This document shows, piece by piece, positions 40,544-49,300 of a stretch of 64,000 nt of DNA; the first letter of the stretch is position 1, and every line of letters starts with the position of its first letter. The DNA comes from JBDRMV01 sp043825615. Lineage in GTDB: Bacteria > CG03. Both the position numbers and the translations under genes were made by a program. The notes under the pieces are model-generated. The model ran no database searches. It saw only the letters and a list, made by a program, of their open reading frames with translations, and was not told the DNA's origin. Location: NCBI GenBank assembly GCA_043825615.1, contig JBDRRS010000019.1:124001-188000 (forward strand), in the 5' to 3' direction.

Positions 40544-41986
40544 TTATACGTCAATCACGCTTACGAACTCCAGTCTGTCCTCCGTTTTCTTGCCGTAACC
40601 GAACACAGACCACCTGAACCTGTCAATCATTTTCAGATATTTTATAACCTCTTTTGTAATCCTCTCGCCGGGAAGAAGAACCGGAATGCCCGGAGGATAC
40701 GGGGCAATCGTGCAGGCGGATATCCTGCCTGCCGCGCTTTCAAGAGAAATTTTTTGCTTCGCGTGTTTCATGTAAACCTCCCGCGGACTCAGAACAATCT
40801 CCGGCGGCGTTTCCGGCAGACGAAAATTCGTAAACTTTATGGGTTTCTTCCGCGGCAATTTCTCCAAAGCGCTTACCAGAGCGTCAACATCTTTCCCCGT
40901 ATTGCCGAAACCGAGAACCGCAATTATATTAAGCGGCGTTGCGCAGTCGATACCTATGCCGTATTTCTTCAGAAAATTCTGCACAAAAAAACCGGTAAGC
41001 CCTATTTCCCTGAAATCAACTGTTATTTTACTTGAATCCCATCCGTAATTTTCCGGCAGAACGGACGAATCAAGCGCCCTCAAAAAAGGCAGACGGCGGA
41101 TTCTGGAAACAGCGTAATTCCCGAGAGCCATCATTTTCTCCGTATTTTTCTTACCCCTCTTTTCAAGAATTTCCGCGGCATAATCAATTGTGAGCAGCAT
41201 CGGATAGAACGGCGAAGTCGTTGTTAAAAGCGAAACAGCATTCCCGACGCTGTCTTCATCGGGAGAAGATGAACAGACGTGAAGGACGGAACCCTGAGAA
41301 AAAACAGGGAAAATCTTGTGAAAACTGTGAATGACGCAGTCCGCGTAATTTACGGCTGACAAATTTCCGTCACCGGCGAATTTAAGATGCGGCCCCCACG
41401 CCTCATCCACGACCAGAAGCTTCCCTGCCCGGCGGCAGACATCCGAAATTTGAGCCACATCCGTGATAACCCCGTTATACGTCGGGGAAGTTATGAAAAC
41501 GCCCTTCACCTCCGGATACAATTCAAGATACTTCAGAACATCAACGGAGGTAACCTCGCAGGTAATGCCGTTTTTAAGTATGCGCGGGACCATCCAGACG
41601 GGGTATATCCCCGATATCACGCACGCCGAAATAACCGACCTGTGAACATTTCTGGAAATAAGAACGGAATCGCCGTCGCTGAAAAGAGAAAGAAACGCGG
41701 CAAGATTACCCGAGGTCGAACCGTTTGCAAGGAAAAAACTTTTTCTGGCGCCGTAAAGGGACGCGATGCGGTCTGCCGTATTCTTCAAACACCCGACAGG
41801 GTTGTGAATTGAATCCACAAAAGGCGTGACGGTGATGTCAAGATCAAAGATGTTCTTCCGGAGAAAATCCCGGAACTTTCCGTCAAAAGCCGCCCCCGCT
41901 TTATGCCCGGGGGTGTGGAAAGAATGTTTTTCGCCGGAAATATAATTTTTAAGAGTCAAATACAAACTCGGCGTCGCTTTCTTCAC
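40544..41986 (-). CDS. Orn/Lys/Arg decarboxylase family (biosynthetic, polyamine)
   Basis: 480 residues from GTG 41986, which follows AAGGGGAAAAG. PLP-dependent fold type I, with SGNLAAFLS and the SFHKIFPVFSQGS segment holding the PLP lysine, and DEAWGPHL before it. The N-terminal HTPGHKAGAAF is the family mark. The C-terminal domain ends in PYPPGIPVLLPGE. With speE and speD just upstream it should make agmatine or putrescine from arginine or ornithine; Bacillus SpeA has this type. The substrate is not decided by sequence. Confidence 0.9.
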   Translation of the reverse strand: MKKATPSLYLTLKNYISGEKHSFHTPGHKAGAAFDGKFRDFLRKNIFDLDITVTPFVDSIHNPVGCLKNTADRIASLYGARKSFFLANGSTSGNLAAFLSLFSDGDSVLISRNVHRSVISACVISGIYPVWMVPRILKNGITCEVTSVDVLKYLELYPEVKGVFITSPTYNGVITDVAQISDVCRRAGKLLVVDEAWGPHLKFAGDGNLSAVNYADCVIHSFHKIFPVFSQGSVLHVCSSSPDEDSVGNAVSLLTTTSPFYPMLLTIDYAAEILEKRGKKNTEKMMALGNYAVSRIRRLPFLRALDSSVLPENYGWDSSKITVDFREIGLTGFFVQNFLKKYGIGIDCATPLNIIAVLGFGNTGKDVDALVSALEKLPRKKPIKFTNFRLPETPPEIVLSPREVYMKHAKQKISLESAAGRISACTIAPYPPGIPVLLPGERITKEVIKYLKMIDRFRWSVFGYGKKTEDRLEFVSVIDV

Positions 41987-42050
41987 CTTTTCCCCTTTCC
42001 TTCGGCGCACAACGACACGGTGTTCACTGAATACTTACCTTTTTCTTCAC

Positions 42051-42947
42051 CTATTTGAAATAGAAAACAGGTTTTTTTACTGATATGATTCTTCTGCAGT
42101 TTTTCAAGTTGTTTTTTAAATATTCGGGGTTTTCTCCGATGCCGGACAACACTCCCCTATTGAGCGTGTTAAACGGACCTTTTACGTTTTTCCTGATTTT
42201 TTCCCATGCATGGACGGAAGAATTCAGGCGGCCGGATGCAACAAGAAAAGCCCACGGCACGTCAAATGACGGAACAAAAATACGGTAGGAAAACAGGGCT
42301 CTGAAAACCTTCCTGACTGTGGCGTAAAAAGCGTAGTGAAAAGCGGAAGCATTCATTGAGGCGCTCCCCGCCTGGCTGCACAGAACGCCGTCCGGCAGAA
42401 GATGTTTTTTAATGATTCCGAGAAATTCCATTGAATAAAGTTTATATGCCGGGCCGCCGCGGAGAGGACAGGTCAGGTCCATTATCACGGCGTCCCACTT
42501 TTCGGACGACTTTTCAACAAAATTAAAGGCATCCTCATAAACGACTTCCGCGCGGGGATCGGAAAAAGAATTTCTGTGCCACTCTTTAAGATATTTTTTG
42601 CAGAAGTCAACGGTTTCCCTGTCTATATCCACCATCATAACCTTTTTTACCGAGCGCCATCTCAAGACCTCTCTCAACGTCGCCCCTTCTCCGCCGCCGA
42701 GAATTAAAACGTTTGAAACGTTTCGCCGGCAGAAACCGAGAGGCGGGTGGACAAGCATTTCGTGATATATCCTCTCGTCCGCAAGCGCGGACTGGAGTTC
42801 GCCGTCAAGAATGAGACACTTTCCAAAAGAGTGTGTCTCCGCAATTACAATGTTCTGGAATTTTGTTTTCTTTCTTCTGAGTACTTTTTTTAGTTTATGC
42901 CTGTGTGTCTCGTAAGGACTGAATTTTTCTTCAAACCAGTTTGCCAC
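42051..42947 (-). CDS. speE: Spermidine synthase
   Basis: 298 residues transferring the aminopropyl group of decarboxylated SAM to putrescine. The motif GGGEGATLREVLRW is the nucleotide-binding glycine-rich loop, and YHEMLVHPPL and VIMDLTCP (catalytic aspartate) follow the family pattern. The start is GTG (GTGGCAAAC), overlapping the end of speD by 17 bp. The three polyamine genes run in the order speD-speE-decarboxylase. Confidence 0.94.
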   Translation of the reverse strand: MANWFEEKFSPYETHRHKLKKVLRRKKTKFQNIVIAETHSFGKCLILDGELQSALADERIYHEMLVHPPLGFCRRNVSNVLILGGGEGATLREVLRWRSVKKVMMVDIDRETVDFCKKYLKEWHRNSFSDPRAEVVYEDAFNFVEKSSEKWDAVIMDLTCPLRGGPAYKLYSMEFLGIIKKHLLPDGVLCSQAGSASMNASAFHYAFYATVRKVFRALFSYRIFVPSFDVPWAFLVASGRLNSSVHAWEKIRKNVKGPFNTLNRGVLSGIGENPEYLKNNLKNCRRIISVKKPVFYFK

Positions 42948-43353
42948 AAATTTGTTCCCTGTAATTATCCTGTAAATTGAAACCTTCTTCCGCCTCGAAA
43001 ATTCCTCTCTTCAGTTCAAAAACGCTGTGTTTTTTCGCCTGAAAGGCCTTCACAAGATATTTAAACGCCGCCCAGGGATCCGCATTTTCCCCGCACGTAT
43101 AAATATCAATAGATGCGAGAGAAATTTCACTCCATGTATGAATTGCCAGATGGGACTCCGCAATGATTACCGCGCCCGAAACGCCGCACGGCTGAAAAGT
43201 GTGGAAAACGGATTTCAAAACAGTCGCATGCGCCGCCTTCGCCGCATTGTTCATAAATTCCCGCACGATGGAAACATCGTCAAGAAACTCGGGGTTGCAG
43301 CCCCAGAGTTCCGCAACAATATGTCTTCCGGCACTTTTCTGTGTTTTGCTCAT
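42931..43353 (-). CDS. speD: S-adenosylmethionine decarboxylase proenzyme
   Basis: 140 residues of the small bacterial AdoMetDC. Autocleavage between E66 and S67 in ESHLAIHTWSE would turn the serine into the pyruvoyl cofactor. H68 and the later cysteine (IDIYTCGE) are the usual active-site residues. It supplies decarboxylated SAM to SpeE. AGGAGGTGAG precedes the ATG, and the promoter lies about 46 bp upstream. Confidence 0.95.
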   Translation of the reverse strand: MSKTQKSAGRHIVAELWGCNPEFLDDVSIVREFMNNAAKAAHATVLKSVFHTFQPCGVSGAVIIAESHLAIHTWSEISLASIDIYTCGENADPWAAFKYLVKAFQAKKHSVFELKRGIFEAEEGFNLQDNYREQICGKLV

Positions 43354-43398
43354 TTCTCACCTCCTTTCTCATGGTTTTAGACGGCACCCAACTGCATA

Positions 43399-43427
43399 AA
43401 AATAAAAATAAAAATAAAATTTGTCAA
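43399..43427 (-). promoter_or_regulatory. Promoter of the speD operon
   Basis: On the minus strand, TTGACA (43422-43427) and TATTTT (43399-43404) are 17 bp apart. The -10 region lies in a run of AAAAATA repeats. It is back to back with the promoter of the LysM gene. Confidence 0.55.
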
Positions 43428-43434
43428 CCCCTTG

Positions 43435-43464
43435 TTTACAATATGGAATTGAATTTGCTATTAT
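43435..43464 (+). promoter_or_regulatory. Putative promoter of the LysM-XRE pair
   Basis: TTTACA (43435-43440) and TATTAT (43459-43464) are 18 bp apart, with the ribosome site GGGAGG and ATG 43487 just downstream. Confidence 0.45.
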
Positions 43465-43486
43465 CAGCGTGAGTTTGGGAGGCAAT

Positions 43487-44158
43487 ATGTTAAATAGAAT
43501 CAATGTGCCCGCCGGGCTGTTTTTTCTGTTCTTTTTTTCGGGGGTCCGGGCTGAAATGGAAACAGTGCTCAAGGTACATTCCGTAAAGAAAGGCAACACG
43601 CTGCGCGAAATCTCAAAAAAGTTTTACGACACGCCTGAGAAGTGGCGGGAAATATGGGAATACAACAAATACATAAAAGACCCCCACTGGATTTTTCCCG
43701 GAGACGACATAATCGTTCCGACTTACAGAGAAAAAAAAGAAGAAAAAAAATCCGTTTCCGAAAAAGCGGAAAAACAGATAGAAGAACAGATAACGGAAAA
43801 TCCCGAAGTTTTTATAGCTCCTTACTACAAAACCGAAAGAGACCCGATTGATTTCAAGTACTCCGGTAAAATTGCCGGCTTTACGGATGAGCGGATACTG
43901 CATGCGCAATTCTCAAAAGTCATCCTTGATGTCGGAAAAAGCGACGGAATCAAAAAGGGCGATAATTTCGATATTTACCGTCCCGGCAGAAAAATCTACC
44001 ATCCCGATACCAATGAAATTGTCGGGATACTGATAAAAAGAGTGGGCTCCGTTTCGGTCACCGACGATATTCAGGATATTTCCTCGGTAGCGTCGGTCAG
44101 AGCCGCAGTCAGCTCTCTCGCAATAAACGATTTCGCCAGGAAGGCGCCGCGGAAATGA
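43487..44158 (+). CDS. LysM-domain exported protein
   Basis: 223 residues from ATG 43487 after GGGAGG. A signal peptide (1-22) leads to one LysM peptidoglycan-binding module (VKKGNTLREISKKFYDTPEK, ending in FPGDDIIVP), then a charged linker and a C-terminal beta-rich region (VILDVGKSDGIKKGD) of the type seen in proteins that tether to the cell wall. The function beyond wall binding is unknown. Its stop overlaps the XRE gene by ATGA. Confidence 0.85.
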   Translation: MLNRINVPAGLFFLFFFSGVRAEMETVLKVHSVKKGNTLREISKKFYDTPEKWREIWEYNKYIKDPHWIFPGDDIIVPTYREKKEEKKSVSEKAEKQIEEQITENPEVFIAPYYKTERDPIDFKYSGKIAGFTDERILHAQFSKVILDVGKSDGIKKGDNFDIYRPGRKIYHPDTNEIVGILIKRVGSVSVTDDIQDISSVASVRAAVSSLAINDFARKAPRK

Positions 44159-44541
44159 GCCGGGATATGTTTTCGCAAATCCTTTTTTCGCGGATGAAAG
44201 AACTTAACATTTCCGCGAGAAACCTCGCTAAAAAATGCGGGATTGACAGTTCCTATCTTTCAAAAATACTCAAAGGCAAAAGAAACCTCCCGACGGACGA
44301 AAAAGTAATTTCACGCATTGCAAAGGCAATCGGCGCCGACGCCGATTATCTGATGTTTGTCTGCGGCAGAATCCCCGGGAAGTGGCAAAAAATATTTTTA
44401 AGAAAAGACATAACGGAAATCCTCGAAAAAATAGCCGGCACGGCGGCCAGGGCGCCCCGTGCACCCGTGAAAGCGGAAAAAATCACGGAAAAAATCACCG
44501 TAAAAATCAAAAAACCCGAACTCCCCGACGAAATTCTTTAA
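44155..44541 (+). CDS. XRE-family transcriptional regulator
   Basis: 128 residues. The helix-turn-helix covers about residues 8-65 (MKELNISARNLAKKCGIDSS). After residue 75 there is a positively charged tail (ITEKITVKIKKPELP). It is coupled to the LysM gene and may control it. No effector domain is seen. Confidence 0.85.
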   Translation: MSRDMFSQILFSRMKELNISARNLAKKCGIDSSYLSKILKGKRNLPTDEKVISRIAKAIGADADYLMFVCGRIPGKWQKIFLRKDITEILEKIAGTAARAPRAPVKAEKITEKITVKIKKPELPDEIL

Positions 44542-44553
44542 ACATATAATCAA

Positions 44554-44729
44554 ACTGGAGTTTTGCCATAAGAACCAATCGGCGGCGATAGGCGGAGGAT
44601 GATGTCTGACGGAGCCGTCAATCCGAGGAGTTTAACAGTATGCCCGCAGGATTGCCGGAGCGAACCGCAGACGTGAGCGTCTCCGGAAGGCATCTCCGAC
44701 GGTGACAATGCTTATGGCAAAATTTCAGT
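44554..44729 (+). other. Structured element of unknown kind (candidate ncRNA or small inverted-repeat element)
   Basis: A 19-bp end helix forms between 44554-44572 and 44711-44729; two of its pairs are G-T on the plus strand, which become G-U in a plus-strand RNA but A-C in the other, so an RNA from the plus strand is more stable. Inside are a hairpin TGACG-GAGC-CGTCA (44607-44620) within GGAT/ATCC, another, CCGGA...TCCGG with GACG-TGAG-CGTC inside (44655-44686), and ATGCC/GGCAT (44640-44693) around it. The element is GC-rich against its AT-rich flanks. It does not match any riboswitch or RNA I know, and no ORF fits it. Confidence 0.4.
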
Positions 44730-44775
44730 AAATCAGTGCCGGGTAAAAATTTCGTTTTACATTTGAAATTTCCAA

Positions 44776-44804
44776 TTTACCCGGATTATAAAATTTATTA
44801 TAAT
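44776..44804 (+). promoter_or_regulatory. Putative promoter of the EVE-BASS operon
   Basis: TTTACC (44776-44781) and TATAAT (44799-44804) are 17 bp apart. The expected start is near 44811, leaving a leader of only about seven bases before ATG 44818. Confidence 0.5.
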
Positions 44805-44817
44805 TAACTGGTAAGAA

Positions 44818-45267
44818 ATGGAGCACTGGATTAAAATAGATATCCGGCAGAACTGGGCGACGGCTTTCAGGCAGACGCCGCCTCTCGTCGGAATAAGCGC
44901 AAAGAACAAACAGCTTTTCTCCGCTGTAAAACCCGGCGACATTCTCTGGTTTTACTCTATAAAACCGGTCAGGGGAATTATAGGTTTCGGAAAAATAGCG
45001 GAAAAATACAAAGACGAGAAGAAACCCGTTTTTATGCCGGAACTCCGTATGAGAAAAGTTCTGTTTCCTTTCCGGTTCAAACTGGAAGATATCAGAATCT
45101 TTGAAGCGGCGGACTGGGTTGACAACCATATTGACATAGGGGATTTTCGTCTTACATGGACGGAGGAATTTCAGCCGCTTCTGGATGCCCATTCAAAAAA
45201 ACTGATTACCCGCGCGGAACGCAGGTTCTCTCTTGAGTTTAAGGAATATATAAATGCGAAAAATTAA
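44818..45267 (+). CDS. EVE-domain protein
   Basis: 149 residues of the EVE/PUA-like fold (HWIKIDIRQNWATAFRQ at the start, VKPGDILWFYSIKPVRGIIG in the middle). EVE domains read modified bases in DNA or RNA, often beside modification-dependent nucleases. Here it stands alone and overlaps the start of the transporter gene by 14 bp. There is no Shine-Dalgarno sequence. The target is unknown. Confidence 0.75.
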   Translation: MEHWIKIDIRQNWATAFRQTPPLVGISAKNKQLFSAVKPGDILWFYSIKPVRGIIGFGKIAEKYKDEKKPVFMPELRMRKVLFPFRFKLEDIRIFEAADWVDNHIDIGDFRLTWTEEFQPLLDAHSKKLITRAERRFSLEFKEYINAKN

Positions 45268-46222
45268 CCGGATTTTTGACCGGTTCACCAGGCTTATGCC
45301 GCTGTGGGTCGTGCTTGCCGGCGTCGTCGGTTTTTTCAGGCCGGCGGTTTATTTTCCGCTGAAACCCTATACCGAATGGGCTTTCGGTCTGACAATGCTC
45401 GGAATAGGAGCGGTGCTTAATTTTGAGGATTTTATTCCTGTGATAAAAAAGCCGATGCTTGTTCTCCTGGGTACTCTGACGCAGTTCGGCGTGATGCCGC
45501 TTGCGGGATATCTGATTGCGAAGATGTTCTCTTTCCCCGACGCTCTGCTTATAGGAATGGTTATGACGGGCGCCGTGCCGGGCGCGATGGCAAGCAACGT
45601 TCTCTCCTATATAGCGAAAGCCGACGTGGCGTATTCCATCTCCCTGACCACGACCTCGACTTTCCTCTCCCCTCTCCTTACCCCTGCTCTGGTTTATCTT
45701 TTCGCGCACAGGGTGGTGGAGGTAAAATTTCTGGCGATGATGCTCAGTATTTTAAAAATGGTAATTCTCCCGCTGGCTCTCGGTTTCGCAATAAAACACT
45801 TTTTCAAAAAAACAGCGGAAGGCCTGAAACAGTTTTTCCCGGCGTTCTCGACGGTGTTTATCGCCTTCATCTGCGGCCTTATTGTGGCCCTCAACCAGGA
45901 ATACATATTGAGCATAACGGGAATAATTTTTGCAGGTATTTTTCTGCACAACCTCATAGGCCTGCTCGCGGGATATAATCTCGGGGAAGTTTACAGATTC
46001 GACACCAGAAGAAAAAGGACCCTTTCTATGGAGGTCGGGATGCAGAACGCGGGTCTGGGAGCGGTTCTATCCCTGAAGTATTTTTCGTCCCAGACGGCTC
46101 TGGTCAGCGCTCTTTTCGCGACGTGGTGCGTCATCACGGCAAGTATTCTCGCTGAAATCTGGAGCAAAAAATCACTTGCTGAAGAAAAAAACCGGAACTC
46201 CCCGCCGAAATCCATTAGTTAA
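45254..46222 (+). CDS. Bile acid:sodium symporter (BASS) family transporter
   Basis: 322 residues, about ten membrane helices, of the BASS family of sodium-coupled organic-anion carriers. Visible are FGLTMLGIGAVL and GAVPGAMASNVLSYIAKADV, the latter a conserved substrate/sodium-binding segment. Bacterial members carry various organic acids; the substrate here is unknown. It follows an EVE-domain gene with a 14-bp overlap. Confidence 0.9.
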   Translation: MRKINRIFDRFTRLMPLWVVLAGVVGFFRPAVYFPLKPYTEWAFGLTMLGIGAVLNFEDFIPVIKKPMLVLLGTLTQFGVMPLAGYLIAKMFSFPDALLIGMVMTGAVPGAMASNVLSYIAKADVAYSISLTTTSTFLSPLLTPALVYLFAHRVVEVKFLAMMLSILKMVILPLALGFAIKHFFKKTAEGLKQFFPAFSTVFIAFICGLIVALNQEYILSITGIIFAGIFLHNLIGLLAGYNLGEVYRFDTRRKRTLSMEVGMQNAGLGAVLSLKYFSSQTALVSALFATWCVITASILAEIWSKKSLAEEKNRNSPPKSIS

Positions 46223-46301
46223 TCCTCACTAAACCATCCGGGTAATAATTGCCCCGTGACGCTTATTTTGCGCCATGCTTTTTAAGTTCGTTTTGCGCCT
46301 T

Positions 46302-47513
46302 TTATTTTTTTATTAATTCTTCTATTATTTTTTCCAAATTTCCGCGCGCTTCGACGCTGTATATTATATTTCCTTTGTTTAACGCAAAAAGTGTCGGTAT
46401 CCCGCTTATGCCCCATTTCTTAACTACATCTGAATTCCAACCCTCCCCGTCGTAATACTGCGGCCATTCAATTTGATTTTCTTTGCAAAAATCTATGACC
46501 TTATCTTTATTTTTGTCAAGATTAATCCCGATAAACAGAACATTTTTGTTTTTATATTTATTATACAACTTTTTTATTTTCGGTATTTCAGCGACGCAGG
46601 GTCCGCACCAGGTAGCCCAGAAATCAATAATTATAATTTTATCCTTGTTTAAACTGAAGGAAATATTTTTCCTGCTTATGATGTCCTTAAATTCCAAATT
46701 AAATTTTTTCCCAACTGCCTCCCTTTTGGCCTTATCTTTTTGCATACTGTCTTTTATTCTCGTAATTTCTTTCGCATCCGGAAATTTTTCATTGGCTAAT
46801 TTCATTATTTTATTCTGTAATTCTGCATCTTTTGACAGTGAGTGATACGCTCTTCCGATTAACTTTGAAGCTTCTTCATCGTACGGATATTTTTCAATAT
46901 AAAACATTATTGCTTCGTATGCTTTGGATGGCTCCCTATAACTTTTCTGAATATCATTGGAACATTTATGGTACCATCCTTTCTGCATCACTTCTTCTTC
47001 CCCGGGATATAATTCCGTAAATTCTTTTACTTCGTTTTCAATTTCCAATCCCCACAAACTTTTGCTGTATTCCCACCGCTTGACCATATAAGCCGGCATT
47101 TCTTTGCTTTTCTTATGGCGCGTCCACAGTGAACCGATTAAATAAGCCATTCTAATTTCATAGTATCTTTTCTGCGCACTTTGTAACGCGCTTACTTCTT
47201 TATCTTTGGTATATTTCCGTTCCATCAAAAACATATTTGTTTCATTAATAGCTTTGATTATCTCATCTTTGCCGGTTAAATCGTAAATATCACCCGGATT
47301 TGTCAAAGGATTGAATTTCTTTAATCTCGGAATGACGACCGCCGCGCCGATTAAAACGCCTAAGAATGAAACAGCAAACACTTTTATCCAGAAACCCGTC
47401 GGCTTTCTTTTTACTTCCGTTTTTTCAGAATAAGTATCAAGGATAGCGCCGCACTTGAAACAATAATTTGCTATATCCTCATTTCTCACACCGCACTTTG
47501 AACAAATTTTCAT
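46302..47513 (-). CDS. Zinc-ribbon membrane protein with TlpA-type thioredoxin domain
   Basis: 403 residues. An N-terminal zinc ribbon (CSKCGVRNED and CFKCGAIL, residues 4-24) is followed by a membrane segment (about 43-61), a helical TPR-like region, and a C-terminal TlpA thioredoxin domain with the active-site pair in WATWCGPC. The thioredoxin part is probably outside the cytoplasm and reduces or oxidises cysteines. The zinc ribbon on the other side could sense or anchor. The mix is uncommon. Confidence 0.82.
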   Translation of the reverse strand: MKICSKCGVRNEDIANYCFKCGAILDTYSEKTEVKRKPTGFWIKVFAVSFLGVLIGAAVVIPRLKKFNPLTNPGDIYDLTGKDEIIKAINETNMFLMERKYTKDKEVSALQSAQKRYYEIRMAYLIGSLWTRHKKSKEMPAYMVKRWEYSKSLWGLEIENEVKEFTELYPGEEEVMQKGWYHKCSNDIQKSYREPSKAYEAIMFYIEKYPYDEEASKLIGRAYHSLSKDAELQNKIMKLANEKFPDAKEITRIKDSMQKDKAKREAVGKKFNLEFKDIISRKNISFSLNKDKIIIIDFWATWCGPCVAEIPKIKKLYNKYKNKNVLFIGINLDKNKDKVIDFCKENQIEWPQYYDGEGWNSDVVKKWGISGIPTLFALNKGNIIYSVEARGNLEKIIEELIKK

Positions 47514-47525
47514 ACTTCCTCCCTG

Positions 47526-49214
47526 CTATCCAATTCTCCGCAATGCCTCTTTTATCAGACGGTAATTGGGATTGGTTTTTAGACCTTTCTTGTAATAATA
47601 TTCTGCTTTCTGCTTATCCTTCAGACGCTTAAAATATGTTTTGCCGAGCCAGTAACAAGTCAAAGTATGCGAAGGATTTAATTCCAATGCTTTTTCAAAT
47701 TCATCCACAGCTTTCTTATTTTCACCTTTTGCAAGACAAACCCGGCCGCGAACATAATGCGGATAATAACCCTTTTGCAGTTTTCCGCCTTTGCGTGTTA
47801 ATTCCTCCGCTTCATTTATGTTTTTCCCCGCTTCGCAGTAGATTTCCGCAAGGGTAAGATAATTTGAGGGTTTCTTCGGATATTTATCACTCTGATTTTT
47901 GATATACCTTTCAGCTTCTTTCAGGGTAATTTCAAGAAAATCCCTATTTCCCCGCTCTTTGTAAATCAGGATTTTCATCCGGTAAACATAATTGAAAGAA
48001 TTTGATTTCTCTTTCATATTCAACGCTTCGTTCAACTTTTTTAAGGCAAGAGATAATTTTCCCTGCTGAAAATAAACACCCCCTAAATTTTTAACAGGAT
48101 ATTCATTTTCAGGATCTAATTCTATCGCCTTGTTATAATCCCTGATTGCCCTGTCGTATTCGCCTTTTTCATTATAATTAAACCCGCGGTTGTTGTAGGC
48201 AACAGCATACTCCGGATTTAATTCTATCACTTTATCATAATCCCTGATTGCCCTGTCGTATTCACCTTTATCGTGATAAGCAATCCCGCGATTGATGTAG
48301 ACAGCGGTAAACTCCGGATTTAATTCTATCGCCTTGTTATAATCCCTGATTGCCCTGTCGTATTCGCCTTTATCGCGATAAGTATTTCCACGGTTGTTGT
48401 AGGCACGAGCATTTTTCGGACTTAATTCTATCGCCTTATCGTAATCCTTGATTGCCCCGTCGTATTCGCCTTTATCGCGATAAGTATTCCCGCGGTGGAT
48501 GCAGGTAATAGTTTTTATTAATCTTCTCTTTACAAGCAGAACTATCAGAGCCACAGAAATAACAAGAGCTGTTATAACAGCAACCCCTATGAAAAAATCT
48601 TTTACTCTCTGTAAAAATGATGATGCATGCGGGACTTCCTCCGGCAGGTCAGCGTCTGCGCGAGGAATGTAACAGCCAACACGACTGGGATGGTCGACGA
48701 GAAGACGGTCGGCGGGCACGGACCAAAGGAGCAGCAGAATGACAATATCCCCACCAGCGCCAACTATGCCGATAACACCGAGAAGAGTCAGCATGTGGAG
48801 GCCTGAGATGATGCCTATCATTGCGGGAACGAACCCGAGTACTATGCCCGGCAGAGCAACCGCCCGCCGGTATGCCCGTGCGGGAAGCGGCTGTGTGCAA
48901 TGCGCATAGGGAGTGAAGGTCTTGAGAAAAAAGCCGAACCGGACGTGCCGGCGAGATGCGCCCCCACGTAAAAAACCGGCACCGTGCAGCCATTCGTGTG
49001 CCACGAAACTCAGTATCAACACTGCGTAAAAGATGAACCGACTGCGGGATGAGAATATGCTTTGCCAATCAGACAATTGATGGAGATGTAGGTGAAGTGC
49101 AATAAAAGGGGCGGCCGCTATAATACTGACGAGAAAACCAAGAACGTTGGCTAAAAAAGGGGAAACAGTAAACTCCCGCTCGATATGCTCGGGTTGAGGT
49201 GGTTCCCATTTCAT
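47526..49214 (-). CDS. DUF3267-like zinc metalloprotease fused to TPR repeats
   Basis: 562 residues. The N-terminal third is a membrane protein with HEWLHG (HExxH zincin motif), resembling the DUF3267 putative peptidase family. After another membrane segment near residues 213-231, about eight TPRs follow (GNTYRDKGEYDGAIKDYDKA and close copies, several nearly identical at DNA level). The fusion of a membrane protease with a TPR tail suggests a docking surface for substrate or partner. Its substrate is unknown. Confidence 0.8.
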   Translation of the reverse strand: MKWEPPQPEHIEREFTVSPFLANVLGFLVSIIAAAPFIALHLHLHQLSDWQSIFSSRSRFIFYAVLILSFVAHEWLHGAGFLRGGASRRHVRFGFFLKTFTPYAHCTQPLPARAYRRAVALPGIVLGFVPAMIGIISGLHMLTLLGVIGIVGAGGDIVILLLLWSVPADRLLVDHPSRVGCYIPRADADLPEEVPHASSFLQRVKDFFIGVAVITALVISVALIVLLVKRRLIKTITCIHRGNTYRDKGEYDGAIKDYDKAIELSPKNARAYNNRGNTYRDKGEYDRAIRDYNKAIELNPEFTAVYINRGIAYHDKGEYDRAIRDYDKVIELNPEYAVAYNNRGFNYNEKGEYDRAIRDYNKAIELDPENEYPVKNLGGVYFQQGKLSLALKKLNEALNMKEKSNSFNYVYRMKILIYKERGNRDFLEITLKEAERYIKNQSDKYPKKPSNYLTLAEIYCEAGKNINEAEELTRKGGKLQKGYYPHYVRGRVCLAKGENKKAVDEFEKALELNPSHTLTCYWLGKTYFKRLKDKQKAEYYYKKGLKTNPNYRLIKEALRRIG

Positions 49215-49300
49215 CGGTGCTTCACGGCCTCATGGCCGTCTAACAATGTTTTTAACATTTATCATACTTTTAACAGTTTGTAGATACCCACGGGCAAATA

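Noticed and set aside
40544..41986. Calling the decarboxylase speA by name
   Set aside because: Arginine, lysine and ornithine decarboxylases of this fold cannot be told apart by what is visible here.
44554..44729. Integron attC site or known riboswitch
   Set aside because: No GTTRRRY/RYYYAAC core pair at the ends and no known aptamer signature.
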